Shown: positions 1 to 7,155, counted from the stretch's first letter. The stretch is DNA of 9,021 nucleotides from Cyanobium sp. (GCA_014191535.1 BJHC01000040.1:1-9021); one strand, 5' to 3'. The notes: generated from the letters alone by a model not told the origin. Numbers and translations: made by a program.

Positions 1-27
1 GATCCGCGGCCTCTCAGCCGCTTGTTG

Positions 28-103
28 AACCTACAACACCGGGCGTCCCGGGCTTCCAGTTCAACCGGCGATCTCGCGACCGCCTTCAAAACCTACAACA
101 TCG
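28..103. repeat. Pair of 14-nt near-identical direct repeats
   Basis: The string aacctacaacaccg at 28-41 recurs as aacctacaacatcg at 90-103, matching 13 of 14 bases with a 62-nt period. The left copy is also part of a small hairpin (TGTTG 23-27 pairing with CAACA 34-38 around a 6-nt loop). The right copy lies inside the doubtful small ORF. The rest of 1-366 shows only a degenerate 7-mer tandem (gcctgtg at 249-255 and 256-262, gcccgtg at 241-247). No function can be assigned. Confidence 0.45.
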
Positions 104-231
104 ACCTCCGTCTCCGGAAACCTCAGCCATAAGCCCTGCTCCCGCTCCAAAACCCCAAAGGGCTCTCGTTTGGGCGCAGTCCAATAACGTAGCACCCGAC
201 ACACCACCCCCGCTAGCCCCAGCACACCCAT
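61..231 (-). CDS. Possible small ORF, 56 aa, unknown function (weak)
   Basis: An ATG at 231 reads to a TGA at 61-63 on the minus strand, giving 56 residues. The product starts with a short hydrophobic stretch (MGVLGLAGVVCRVL) and ends in an acidic part containing VDVVGFEGG. I do not recognise a family. Against it being a gene: about 62% of third positions are G or C by my hand count, clearly below the neighbouring genes; there is no Shine-Dalgarno; and the frame stays open upstream to the petD terminator as a Pro/Arg-rich string typical of non-coding GC-rich DNA. In favour: the residue mix of the ATG-initiated part looks protein-like. It could be a small orphan, a decayed gene fragment or chance. 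Confidence 0.2.
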   Translation of the reverse strand: MGVLGLAGVVCRVLRYWTAPKREPFGVLEREQGLWLRFPETEVDVVGFEGGREIAG

Positions 232-367
232 GGGGCCGTAGCCCGTGGGCCTGTGGCCTGTGGCACCCCTGACGCGCCTGGAGGGCCTACCCGGCCTTGG
301 GGCAGACCCACGGGGCTGGAGTGCAGCGGTGTGGCGCGGCTGAGAGCTCTCCCCTGGGGCAGCCCAT

Positions 368-393
368 AAAAAAACCCCCGCCGATGGCGGGGG
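368..393 (-). terminator. Rho-independent terminator of petBD
   Basis: A perfect 8-bp GC stem (CCCCCGCC 375-382 with GGCGGGGG 386-393) closes a 3-nt loop. On the minus strand it is followed by seven T (the A run 374-368 on the plus strand). It lies 27 nt beyond the petD stop, so it ends the petB-petD transcript. Confidence 0.9.
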
Positions 394-420
394 TGATGGT
401 GCCAGAGCCAGCGTCAGGCT

Positions 421-903
421 TCAGAACAGGCCCAGGGTGAGGGACTTATCGATCGGCATGGCGGCGCCAATCCCCAGGTAGATGGTGAACACGGTGCCAA
501 ACAGGAAGGCAGCCATGGCCACGGGGCGGCGGAACGGGTTCTGGAACTTGTTGAAGCTCTCGATGAACGGGATCAACATCAGACCCAGGGGGATCATCGT
601 CTGCAGGGCGATGCCCAGCAGCTTGTTGGGCACCACCCGCAGGATCTGGAACACCGGATAGAGGTACCACTCCGGAAGAATTTCCAGCGGCGTGGCGAAG
701 GGATCAGCCTTGTCGCCCAGCATGGCCGGATCAAGCACCGCCAGGCCCACCAGGCAGGCGATGGTGCCCAGGATGACCACCGGGAAGATGTAGAGCAGGT
801 CGTTGGGCCAGGCGGGCTCGCCGTAATAGTTGTGGCCCATGCCCTTGGCCAGCTTGGCCCGGAGCTTCGGATCGGTGAGATCGGGCTTCTTAAGGATGTG
901 CAT
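421..903 (-). CDS. petD: Cytochrome b6f complex subunit IV
   Basis: PetD is the 160-residue, three-helix subunit that with cytochrome b6 forms the quinol-oxidising core of the b6f complex in the thylakoid membrane. The protein starts [20 protein letters not shown], which is the family N-terminus as I know it, and carries the Qo-site motif PEWY at residues 77-80. Hydrophobic segments lie near 36-57, 92-113 and 128-148. Length is normal for the family. The reading frame extends 15 codons upstream to an ATG at 948, but that tail is not part of PetD, so the ATG at 903 is chosen; no Shine-Dalgarno precedes either. It lies downstream of petB with a 133-nt gap and is followed by a strong terminator, so the two probably form a dicistronic unit. 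Confidence 0.97.
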   Translation of the reverse strand: MHILKKPDLTDPKLRAKLAKGMGHNYYGEPAWPNDLLYIFPVVILGTIACLVGLAVLDPAMLGDKADPFATPLEILPEWYLYPVFQILRVVPNKLLGIALQTMIPLGLMLIPFIESFNKFQNPFRRPVAMAAFLFGTVFTIYLGIGAAMPIDKSLTLGLF

Positions 904-933
904 GGCGTTGACCGCAGTGGTGGCCGTTGGGGG

Positions 934-979
934 ACCCCAGTGGTGCAAAGGCTAGAAACTGCCCTGGGGTGACGGCAGT
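934..979. other. Structured petB-petD intercistronic spacer
   Basis: Within the 133-nt spacer (904-1036) two inverted repeats overlap. ACCCCAG 934-940 matches CTGGGGT 964-970 (7 bp, 23-nt loop). ACTGCC 958-963 matches GGCAGT 974-979 (6 bp, 10-nt loop). The second uses the loop end of the first and its loop contains the first one's right arm, so both cannot form fully at once. The spacer also has gccgggatc twice (996-1004 and 1023-1031). No T run follows on the minus strand, so this is not a terminator. A role in RNA processing or petD translation is only inference. Confidence 0.3.
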
Positions 980-1036
980 GCCTGGGGGGAGATCAGCCGG
1001 GATCGCAACAATGCGAAACCCGGCCGGGATCAAGGT

Positions 1037-1717
1037 TCAGAGGGGACCGGAGATGCCCTGCTTCCGGATCATCAGGAAGTGGATGAGCATGAACACCGCC
1101 AGCAGCCAGGGCATCACAAAGGTGTGCAGGCTGTAGAAGCGGGTCAGGGTCGACTGACCCACGCTTTCGCCACCGCGCAGCAGCTCAACCATGAAGTCGC
1201 CCACCACGGGAACGGCAGCCGGCACGCCGGACACGATCTTCACGGCCCAGTAGCCGACCTGATCCCAGGGGAGGGAGTAACCGGTGACGCCGAAGGACAC
1301 GGTGATCACGGCCATGGTGACGCCGGTGATCCAGGTGAGCTCGCGGGGACGCTTGAAGCCGCCGGTGAGGTACACGCGGAACACGTGCAGGATCAGCATC
1401 AGCACCATCATCGAGGCGCTCCAGCGGTGCACGGAGCGGATCAGCCAGCCAAAGCTGACGTCGGTCATCAGGTACTGCACCGAGGCGTAGGCCTCAGCCA
1501 CCGTCGGCTTGTAATAGAAGGTCATCGCGAAGCCGGTCGCGAACTGGATCAGGAAGCAGACCAGCGTGATGCCGCCCAGGCAATAAAAGATGTTGACGTG
1601 GGGCGGCACGTACTTGGACGCCACGTCGTCGACGATCTCCTGGATGTCCAGGCGCTCGTTGAACCAGTCGTAAACGGGCGATGACTTTCCGCCAGCGGCG
1701 GGGGAGGAGTTCGCCAT
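1037..1717 (-). CDS. petB: Cytochrome b6 of the b6f complex
   Basis: PetB is the four-helix, haem-binding subunit of the b6f complex and carries electrons from the Qo to the Qi side across the thylakoid membrane. The 226-residue protein shows the haem-b histidine pairs H97/H111 and H198/H213, separated by 13 and 14 residues as usual, and the Cys of FYC (C46) that covalently holds haem c-n in this family. [22 protein letters not shown] and [12 protein letters not shown] are family-typical blocks. It ends in RKQGISGPL. The N-terminus reads [19 protein letters not shown]. From memory picocyanobacterial PetB starts [11 protein letters not shown], so residues 7-14 look like an 8-residue insertion with an SSP duplication. 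Only one ATG is available (1717), without Shine-Dalgarno. petD follows on the same strand and ctpA diverges on the other. Confidence 0.97.
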   Translation of the reverse strand: MANSSPAAGGKSSPVYDWFNERLDIQEIVDDVASKYVPPHVNIFYCLGGITLVCFLIQFATGFAMTFYYKPTVAEAYASVQYLMTDVSFGWLIRSVHRWSASMMVLMLILHVFRVYLTGGFKRPRELTWITGVTMAVITVSFGVTGYSLPWDQVGYWAVKIVSGVPAAVPVVGDFMVELLRGGESVGQSTLTRFYSLHTFVMPWLLAVFMLIHFLMIRKQGISGPL

Positions 1718-1767
1718 GCAGCGAGGGGGTTTGGTTGGCAGAGTCTACCGATCACCTCCAGCCGCCC
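1718..1767. promoter_or_regulatory. Divergent petB/ctpA start region
   Basis: About 50 bp separate the petB ATG (1717) from the chosen ctpA GTG (1768). Promoters for both genes must lie here or inside the 5' part of the opposite gene. A weak minus-strand -10-like TAGACT (1742-1747) is visible without a matching -35 box. No Shine-Dalgarno is seen for either gene. Confidence 0.3.
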
Positions 1768-3051
1768 GTGAGCGCCGCACAGCCTGTGACAGTCGCGCGC
1801 CAGGGACGGCATGGGCAGGGATGGAAGCGGCTCAAAGCCCTGTTGGCGGCTGGATTGTGCTGGCTGCTGCTGGGTCTGGAGCCAAGCCCCGTGCTGGCCC
1901 TGAACGACGGCCAGCAGCTGGTGGTGGAGAGCTGGCGGCTGGTGAACCAGAGCTACGTGGACCCGAGCCGCTTTGAGGCCATCCGCTGGAAGCAACTGCG
2001 GCAGAAGGCCCTGGAGCGTCCGATCCAGAGCAGCGAGGACGCCTACGGGGCCATCGAATGGATGCTGGCCCCCCTGGGGGATCCCTACACCCGCTTGTTG
2101 AGGCCCGCGGACTACACCGCCCTCAAGGCCAGCACCCAGGGCAGCGTCAGTGGGGTGGGCCTGCAGCTGGGGATCCGCCGGGATGACACGGCCATCGTGG
2201 TGATCGCCCCCCTGGAAGGGTCACCGGCATCGGAGGCGGGCATCGTGAGCGGCACCGAACTGCTGCGGGTGGATGGCCTCAGCGCTGAAGGGCTGGGGCT
2301 GGAGGCCACCGCCGCCCGGCTGCGGGGGCCGGAGGGCTCGGAGGTGCTGCTGGAGCTGAAAGGGCCCAAGGGGGTTCCCCATGAAGCGGTGCTCAAGCGC
2401 CGCCGCGTGGATCTGCAACCCGTGCGCAGCCGCACCCTGGAGCAGGGGGGGCACCGACTCGGCTACCTGCGCATCACCCAGTTCGCCGAACCGGTGCCCC
2501 AGCAGGTGGCCCGCAGCCTGGAGCAGCTGCAGCAACAGGGCATCGAAGGCCTGGTGCTGGATCTGCGCAACAACTCCGGCGGCCTGGTGAGCGCTGGCCT
2601 GGCGGTGGCGGATCAGTTGCTCGATGGGGCACCGATCGTGGAAACCCGCAACCGCGATGGCTTCAGCGATCCCCAGCAGGCGGGGCGGGGCTCCCTCTAT
2701 GGAGGCCCCCTGGTGACGCTGGTGAACGGCGGCACCGCCAGCGCCAGCGAAATCCTGGCCGGTGCCCTGCAGGACGACCAGCGCTCCCCCCTGCTGGGCA
2801 GCCGCACCTTTGGCAAGGGGTTGATCCAGACGCTGATCAGCCTCGGGGGGGACGGCAGCGGCCTGGCGGTGACCGTGGCCCGCTACGTGACCCCCAGCGG
2901 CCGCGACATCCAGAACCTGGGGATCGAGCCGGATCAACCGCTACCTGAGCCGGAGCCCCTGGATCCCGGCGGCGACAACGACCGCTGGCTGCAACTGGCG
3001 GCCACGGCGCTGGTGCAGCAGCTTGAGGCCACCCAGGGATCAGCCACCTGA
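1768..3051 (+). CDS. ctpA: Carboxyl-terminal processing protease (S41 family)
   Basis: This is a tail-specific Ser-Lys protease. The cyanobacterial CtpA member removes the C-terminal extension of precursor D1 on the lumenal side, which is needed for manganese-cluster assembly. From the GTG at 1768 it has 427 residues: a basic n-region, a hydrophobic core (about LLAAGLCWLLLGL) and a cleavage-type PVLA site after residue 44; a PDZ domain around 125-210 with SGVGLQLG; then the peptidase core with LVLDLRNNSGG. The catalytic Ser is in GTASASE (S325) and the Lys in TFGKG (K350), spaced 25 apart as in E. coli Prc and plant D1 protease. The frame is open to an ATG at 1681, but that lies inside the divergent petB; TTG 1735 and GTG 1786 also fit. 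Paralogues CtpB and CtpC share these motifs, so the exact symbol is less sure than the family. Confidence 0.92.
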   Translation: MSAAQPVTVARQGRHGQGWKRLKALLAAGLCWLLLGLEPSPVLALNDGQQLVVESWRLVNQSYVDPSRFEAIRWKQLRQKALERPIQSSEDAYGAIEWMLAPLGDPYTRLLRPADYTALKASTQGSVSGVGLQLGIRRDDTAIVVIAPLEGSPASEAGIVSGTELLRVDGLSAEGLGLEATAARLRGPEGSEVLLELKGPKGVPHEAVLKRRRVDLQPVRSRTLEQGGHRLGYLRITQFAEPVPQQVARSLEQLQQQGIEGLVLDLRNNSGGLVSAGLAVADQLLDGAPIVETRNRDGFSDPQQAGRGSLYGGPLVTLVNGGTASASEILAGALQDDQRSPLLGSRTFGKGLIQTLISLGGDGSGLAVTVARYVTPSGRDIQNLGIEPDQPLPEPEPLDPGGDNDRWLQLAATALVQQLEATQGSAT

Positions 3052-4313
3052 TGGGCTCTCGGACCTACCACGATCCCCTGCACGGGGCGATCCGGCTCGA
3101 CCGGGCGTTGCCGGCGGAGGCCCTGGTGATCGATCTGATCGATACCGCCCCGTTCCAGCGCCTGCGGCGCATCCGCCAGCTGGGGCCGGCCTACCTCACC
3201 TTTCACGGTGCCGAATCCAGCCGGTTCACCCATTCGTTGGGGGTGCTGCAACTGGCCCGCCAGGCCCTCACCGCCCTCCGGCACCTGGAGCCTGCGCTGG
3301 AGGAGCAGGCCGGGGTGCTCTACGCAGCGGCCCTGCTGCATGACGTGGGCCATGGCCCCCTGAGCCACTCCGGGGAGGAGATGTTCGGCCTGAAGCACGA
3401 GCGCTGGTCGGGGCGGTTGATCCGGGAGCATCCCGACCTGCGGGGGCCCCTCGAGGCCTTTGCACCGGGTTGCGCCGATGCGGTGGCCGATCTGCTGGAA
3501 CATGGCCAGGCCGAGCACGCCGCCATCAAGGCCCTGGTGAGCAGCCAGCTGGACTGCGACCGGCTCGATTACCTGCTGCGGGACAGCTACAGCACGGGCA
3601 CCAGCTACGGCAGCCTCGATCTGGAGCGCATCCTGGCCAGCCTCACCCTGGCGCCGGACGGCGGCCTGGCGCTCCACCCCAAGGGCCTGATGGCGGTGGA
3701 GCACTACCTGGTGGTGCGCAATTTGATGTACCGCAGCGTCTACAACCACCGGCTCAATGTGGTGTGCAACTGGCTGCTCAGCCGTTGCATCGCCGAAGCC
3801 CGCCAGCTGGGGCCGGAGCGGGTCTGGGCCGATGCGGTGATGGCGCGCTGGCTCTGGCAGCCGCAACAGCTCGACCTGGCCACCTTCCTGGGCAACGACG
3901 ACATCCGCACCGGCTACCACCTGCAGCGCTGGTGCGAGGAGGGCCCGGCGGGGCTGCAGGAACTGAGCCGCCGGCTCCTGGAGCGCCGCCTGCTGCGGGC
4001 CACGGATGTGAGTGCGCTGGCGGCGGAGCAACGGCTGACGCTGCTGGCCCGGGCGGGCCGTTTGAGCGCGGAGGTGGGGCTCGATCCGGAGCGCTGCTGC
4101 GGGCTGCACCAGCAACAGAACCGCGGCTACCACCCCTACAAGGGGGGCCTGCGGCTCTGGGACGGCCACCAACTGGGGGCGTTGGAGCAGCGTTCAGCCC
4201 TGGTGCGCAGCCTGATCCAACCCAGCGAAACCGCCTGGCTGATCCATCCACCGGAGGTGACCACGGCCCTGCGCCGGGAGGTGGAGCTGGAATCCGGCGA
4301 CAACCCTGCGTAG
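3051..4313 (+). CDS. HD-domain phosphohydrolase, SAMHD1/dGTPase-like
   Basis: This 420-residue soluble protein belongs to the HD superfamily of metal-dependent phosphohydrolases, in the branch related to SAMHD1 and bacterial dGTPases. Its N-terminus TYHDPLHGAIRLD matches the entry motif of that branch (DPVHG type). Metal ligands are visible: H61 in RFTHSLGV, H97-D98 in LLHDVGHGPLSH, and an Asp in LDCDRLDYLLRD (D168 or D170, by analogy with SAMHD1 D311). The last 160 residues are a family-specific C-terminal region. Substrate is unknown; dNTP or another nucleotide is the family-based guess. Its ATG shares one base with the ctpA stop (TGATG), indicating translational coupling, and minC starts 10 nt after its TAG. 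I see no signal peptide or membrane segment. Confidence 0.88.
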   Translation: MGSRTYHDPLHGAIRLDRALPAEALVIDLIDTAPFQRLRRIRQLGPAYLTFHGAESSRFTHSLGVLQLARQALTALRHLEPALEEQAGVLYAAALLHDVGHGPLSHSGEEMFGLKHERWSGRLIREHPDLRGPLEAFAPGCADAVADLLEHGQAEHAAIKALVSSQLDCDRLDYLLRDSYSTGTSYGSLDLERILASLTLAPDGGLALHPKGLMAVEHYLVVRNLMYRSVYNHRLNVVCNWLLSRCIAEARQLGPERVWADAVMARWLWQPQQLDLATFLGNDDIRTGYHLQRWCEEGPAGLQELSRRLLERRLLRATDVSALAAEQRLTLLARAGRLSAEVGLDPERCCGLHQQQNRGYHPYKGGLRLWDGHQLGALEQRSALVRSLIQPSETAWLIHPPEVTTALRREVELESGDNPA

Positions 4314-4323
4314 GTTGCGGGCC

Positions 4324-4986
4324 ATGCAGCCCCCACTCCATCGCTTCGTGCTCGCCCCCCTGGCGGAGGCGCGTGGTTCAGCCCTGGAGGAGGTGCAACA
4401 GCAGCTGGGGGTTGAGCCCAGCCCAGGCCCTGCGCTGCTGGATTGCGCCGACCGGCCGCTGACCCTGCCGGAGCTGCGCCAGATCCTCTCCACCCTGGAG
4501 CAGGCGGGGCTCGCGCTGCGACGGCTGGAGGCCCGGGACCCGCTGAGCCTGGTGCCCGCAGCGGCCCTGGGGCTGGAGACAGCCCTGCATCCATCGCCAG
4601 CACCGGAAACCTCCAGTGCACCCGACGCCCCGGCAGCCCCCCCCCAACTGAGCATTCACCGCGGCACCCTGCGGGCGGGCGATCACCTGCAGGTGGAGGG
4701 CTCGGTGCTGGTGCTGGGGGATGTGAACCCCGGGGCCCGCGTCACCGCAGGCGGAGACGTGCGGGTGTGGGGCCGGCTGCGGGGCGTGGCCCATGCCGGC
4801 AGCCAGGGGGACAGCGGCGCCCGGATCGTGGCCCTGCAGCTGCGGCCGTTGCAACTGCGCATCGCCTCAGCCGTGGCACGGGGACCGGAGGATCTACCGC
4901 CGGTGGGCTTCTGCGAGGAGGCCCTGCTGGAGAACGGCGCCATCGCGATCCGACCGGCGGATCCCCAATGGCCCGCCCATCCCTAG
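4324..4986 (+). CDS. minC: Septum site-determining protein MinC
   Basis: MinC is the FtsZ-antagonising part of the Min system; MinD recruits it to the membrane to block division away from midcell. The 220-residue product has a variable N-terminal domain (1-86), an Ala/Pro-rich linker (about 88-107) and a clear C-terminal beta-helix domain (109-210). That domain contains HRGTLRAGDHLQVEGSVLVL, GDVNPGARVTAGGDVRVWG and GRLRGVAHAGSQGD, the glycine-turn pattern of the MinD-binding domain. ATG 4324 is preferred; an in-frame TTG at 4315 would add three residues. It is the third gene of the ctpA-HD-minC run. minD is not next: it lies 2.3 kb downstream behind an opposite-strand block. The stop TAG (4984-4986) overlaps the stop of the converging gene by 3 nt within CTAG, and no terminator is visible. 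Confidence 0.94.
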   Translation: MQPPLHRFVLAPLAEARGSALEEVQQQLGVEPSPGPALLDCADRPLTLPELRQILSTLEQAGLALRRLEARDPLSLVPAAALGLETALHPSPAPETSSAPDAPAAPPQLSIHRGTLRAGDHLQVEGSVLVLGDVNPGARVTAGGDVRVWGRLRGVAHAGSQGDSGARIVALQLRPLQLRIASAVARGPEDLPPVGFCEEALLENGAIAIRPADPQWPAHP

Positions 4987-5588
4987 CGGTTCACCAGGCC
5001 CAGCCCCCCCAGAACAGCGGCCACCGCCATGAACCACAGGGGCGAGATCCTGGTGCGCAGCATCAGCAGGCACACCACCGCCGACACCGCATAGGCCGGG
5101 GTGTCGTGGTCGGAGATGCGCAGGATCTTCAGACCCACGGCAAACAGGATGCCGAGGGTGATCGGGCCGAGGCCGCGCTCGAAGGCGATGCGCACCGGCG
5201 CCTCCCGCAGCCGGTTCCAACTGAGGGAGGCGGCCACCATCAACAGGGTGGAGGGCAGCAAGATGGCCGCCTCCGCCGCGACCCCACTGAGCACCCCCCA
5301 GAGCGGGCCCTCCTGCACAGCGGCCCCCATGCCCAGCAAGCCCACGATCATCGAACTGGGGCCGGGAGCCGCCTCCGCCAGGGCATAGATATCGGCGAAC
5401 TGGCGGGAGCTCAGCCAGCAGTACTTGTCGACCGCCAGGTGGTGGTACTCGTTGAGCAGGGTGTTGCCGCCCCCCAGGGAAAACAACGACAGGCTGAGGA
5501 AATCCCAGATCACCGCCAGCAGATGGCGCCAATCCCCCAGCGGCTCGCTCAGACAAACGTGGGGCACATGGGCCAGCAGGGGCGTCAT
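4983..5588 (-). CDS. chrA: Short-chain chromate transporter (CHR), second half
   Basis: This is a 201-residue integral membrane protein of the CHR family (chromate ion transporter), in the half-size form that works as a pair. It shows one CHR domain: an N-terminal helix ending in SLGGGNTLLNEY (LGGGN at 38-42), the WLSSRQFADIYALAEAAPGPSS block with PGP at 75-77, and about five further hydrophobic segments (for example near 80-95, 97-118, 138-153, 165-178, 183-198). Its ATG overlaps the stop of the upstream CHR gene by ATGA (5585-5588), so it is probably co-translated with it. Family members export chromate or act as sulfate/anion carriers; the real substrate here is unknown. Its stop is shared with that of minC through the CTAG at 4983-4986. 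Confidence 0.87.
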   Translation of the reverse strand: MTPLLAHVPHVCLSEPLGDWRHLLAVIWDFLSLSLFSLGGGNTLLNEYHHLAVDKYCWLSSRQFADIYALAEAAPGPSSMIVGLLGMGAAVQEGPLWGVLSGVAAEAAILLPSTLLMVAASLSWNRLREAPVRIAFERGLGPITLGILFAVGLKILRISDHDTPAYAVSAVVCLLMLRTRISPLWFMAVAAVLGGLGLVNR

Positions 5589-6160
5589 GGCTGGGCGGTC
5601 CGACGGGGCCAGTACCAGGCCATGGCGAGCGGTCCGGCCACCAGCACCAGGGGGATCAGGCGCACGTGGAAGAGGTCCATCGCCAAGAAGCTGGCCGCCG
5701 CGATGCCGAGGGCCACCGGATCACGGTTGTAGCTGTGGGCGATCTTGAAACCCATCGACAGGGCCATGCCCGCCGAGGCGGTGATCACACCCGCCAGGAG
5801 GCGATCCACCAGCATCGTCTCGTGCCAGTAGTAGTAGGCCAGCCCCAACAGCATCAGCAGGCTGAAGGGCAGCAGCAGCATGCCGGCCAGGGCCACAAGG
5901 GCGCCGCTGAGGCCGTGGAACCGGCTGCCGATGTACACGGCCATGTTGATTTGGTTGGGGCCCGGCAGCAGACGCGCCACGGTGAGGCCGGTGAGGAACG
6001 CCTGCTCATCCATCCAGCGGCGCTGCTCCACCACGATCCGCTCACTCCAGGCGGAGAGGCCACCGCCGAAGGAGGACAGGGCCACCTGCTGCATGCCCAG
6101 GAACAGCTCCAGGTGGCTAGGGGCGGGGGTCGGCTCCGGGGATGGGGGGTGAGCAGCCAT
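5585..6160 (-). CDS. chrA: Short-chain chromate transporter (CHR), first half
   Basis: This is a 191-residue membrane protein with one CHR domain. After a Pro-rich head (residues 1-15) come HLELFLGMQQVALSSFGGG with the FGGG motif at 31-34, the RRWMDEQAFLTGLTVARLLPGPNQ block with PGP at 66-68, and INMAVYIGSRFHG. Four or five more hydrophobic segments follow to the C-terminal Trp-rich end. It has the same domain type as its downstream neighbour but is clearly diverged, as expected for the two antiparallel halves of a paired short-chain system. The ATG at 6160-6158 shares one base with the stop of the PLD gene, and its own stop overlaps the next start by 4 nt, so all three are coupled. Fusion of such halves gives the long-chain ChrA found elsewhere. 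Transport of chromate or another oxyanion is inferred from family only. Confidence 0.87.
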   Translation of the reverse strand: MAAHPPSPEPTPAPSHLELFLGMQQVALSSFGGGLSAWSERIVVEQRRWMDEQAFLTGLTVARLLPGPNQINMAVYIGSRFHGLSGALVALAGMLLLPFSLLMLLGLAYYYWHETMLVDRLLAGVITASAGMALSMGFKIAHSYNRDPVALGIAAASFLAMDLFHVRLIPLVLVAGPLAMAWYWPRRTAQP

Positions 6161-7155
6161 CAGTTGTGCACAAAGTGGGGATCGGGGGGCAGCTCACCCG
6201 CTTCGTGATACGTGGGATCGAGGGGGTCGGGGGCGCTGTACTTCTTGGCCTCGCGCCAATCGAGCTCAAAGGTGTCGATCAGCCGTTGCACCACCTGCGG
6301 TGCATCCACTTCGATACCCAGCTCCCGACGCACATCAAAGGCGCTGCGGTCGATGTTCATCGAGCCGGTCATGGCCGCTTGGCCATCCACCAGGATCAAC
6401 TTGGCGTGCAACTTGGGGCGTTTCTGGCGCCGGATCTTCACCCCGCACCGCTCCAGCACCCGTAGGGAGCTGAAGGTGTCGTAGACGTCCCAGTCGCTGA
6501 GGCCGTGCTTGCCGCCGCAGAGCACACGCACCTTCACGCCCCGGTCCCGAGCCGCCACCACCCGCTCGAGGATCACCGCATCAACAAATTTGGGGTGTTG
6601 GATCCAGAGGGTCTTGGTGGCGCGATCGATCACCTTGGCCATCTGCCCGCGGCTGTGGGCACTGCTCCACACCAGCCCCACATCCAGCCGCGGCACGAAG
6701 AACTGGCGATGCCAGTCCGCCTCGAACCCGGCAATCACCTGGTCCACCACCGCCGGGTCATGACTCACCACGCCGTAGTCGCGGGTTTCGCTGCAGTATT
6801 TTTCGGCGAGGTTGAACGTGGCGATCAGCACGGCGCTGCGGTCGATCACCATCGACTTCTCATGGGTGACCGGAAAGGAGTCGCTGGTCCAGAGCACCGC
6901 AATGCCCCAGCCCTGCAGCAAGGCATGGGCCTCGTCGTTCCAGCGGTCACCGCCGGAGGTGTGGGGGTTGAGCATCACCCGCACCTGCACCCCCCGCTCG
7001 CGGGCCCGCTTGAGGGCCTGCTCCACGGCCTCGCTCTGCAGCTTGAACTGCTTGAGCAACAGCTGGTGGTGGGCCTGGTCAATCAGCTCCACCACCGCCG
7101 CACCGCCGTCATCCGGCATCACCAGCAGGCGCTGGCTGGGGGCGTCGACGGCCAT
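6160..7155 (-). CDS. Phospholipase D-family protein with two HKD motifs
   Basis: This 331-residue protein has the two-repeat architecture of the phospholipase D superfamily. The first HKD is HEKSMVID (H98, K100, D105), followed by TFNLAEKYCSETRDYGVV. The second is HAKLILVD (H250, K252, D257), followed by TGSMNIDRSAFDVRRELGIEV, which resembles the cardiolipin-synthase type. Both sites look intact, so it should be catalytically competent; the substrate (phospholipid or nucleic acid phosphodiester) cannot be told. I see no signal peptide or membrane helix, unlike classical cardiolipin synthases. ATG 7155 is chosen. ATG 7194 adds 13 residues and has an AGGA 6 nt upstream, but those codons (cct, aga, aca, gca, cca, tca) lack the G/C third-position bias of the gene. 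It is first in the PLD-CHR-CHR unit and diverges from minD. Confidence 0.85.
   Translation of the reverse strand: MAVDAPSQRLLVMPDDGGAAVVELIDQAHHQLLLKQFKLQSEAVEQALKRARERGVQVRVMLNPHTSGGDRWNDEAHALLQGWGIAVLWTSDSFPVTHEKSMVIDRSAVLIATFNLAEKYCSETRDYGVVSHDPAVVDQVIAGFEADWHRQFFVPRLDVGLVWSSAHSRGQMAKVIDRATKTLWIQHPKFVDAVILERVVAARDRGVKVRVLCGGKHGLSDWDVYDTFSSLRVLERCGVKIRRQKRPKLHAKLILVDGQAAMTGSMNIDRSAFDVRRELGIEVDAPQVVQRLIDTFELDWREAKKYSAPDPLDPTYHEAGELPPDPHFVHN

Noticed and set aside
904..948. PetD start at ATG 948 giving 175 residues
   Set aside because: The extra 15 residues are not PetD-like and the family N-terminus [12 protein letters not shown] begins at 903.
1079..1684. Long plus-strand ORF of 201 codons opposite petB
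   Set aside because: It is antisense to a fully recognised cytochrome b6; its product is His/Gln/Gly-rich low-complexity sequence typical of the antisense of GC-rich genes.
2934..4172. Minus-strand ORF of 412 codons opposite the HD gene
   Set aside because: The sense frame has complete HD motifs and translational coupling to ctpA; the antisense product is low-complexity Gln/Ala/His-rich with no domain.
4303..4323. TTG at 4315 as minC start
   Set aside because: It adds only three residues; the ATG at 4324 is the more likely start, though TTG is not excluded.
3470..5732. Plus-strand ORFs of 330 and 429 codons across the HD gene, minC and the CHR genes
   Set aside because: They run out of frame through several recognised genes and encode Gly/Ala/Arg/Pro-rich strings.
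4983..6160. The two CHR genes as one long ChrA broken by a frameshift
   Set aside because: Each half has its own GGG and PGP motifs, full half-size length and an own ATG with the ATGA overlap; paired short-chain CHR genes are a known form. A sequencing indel at 5585 cannot be wholly excluded.
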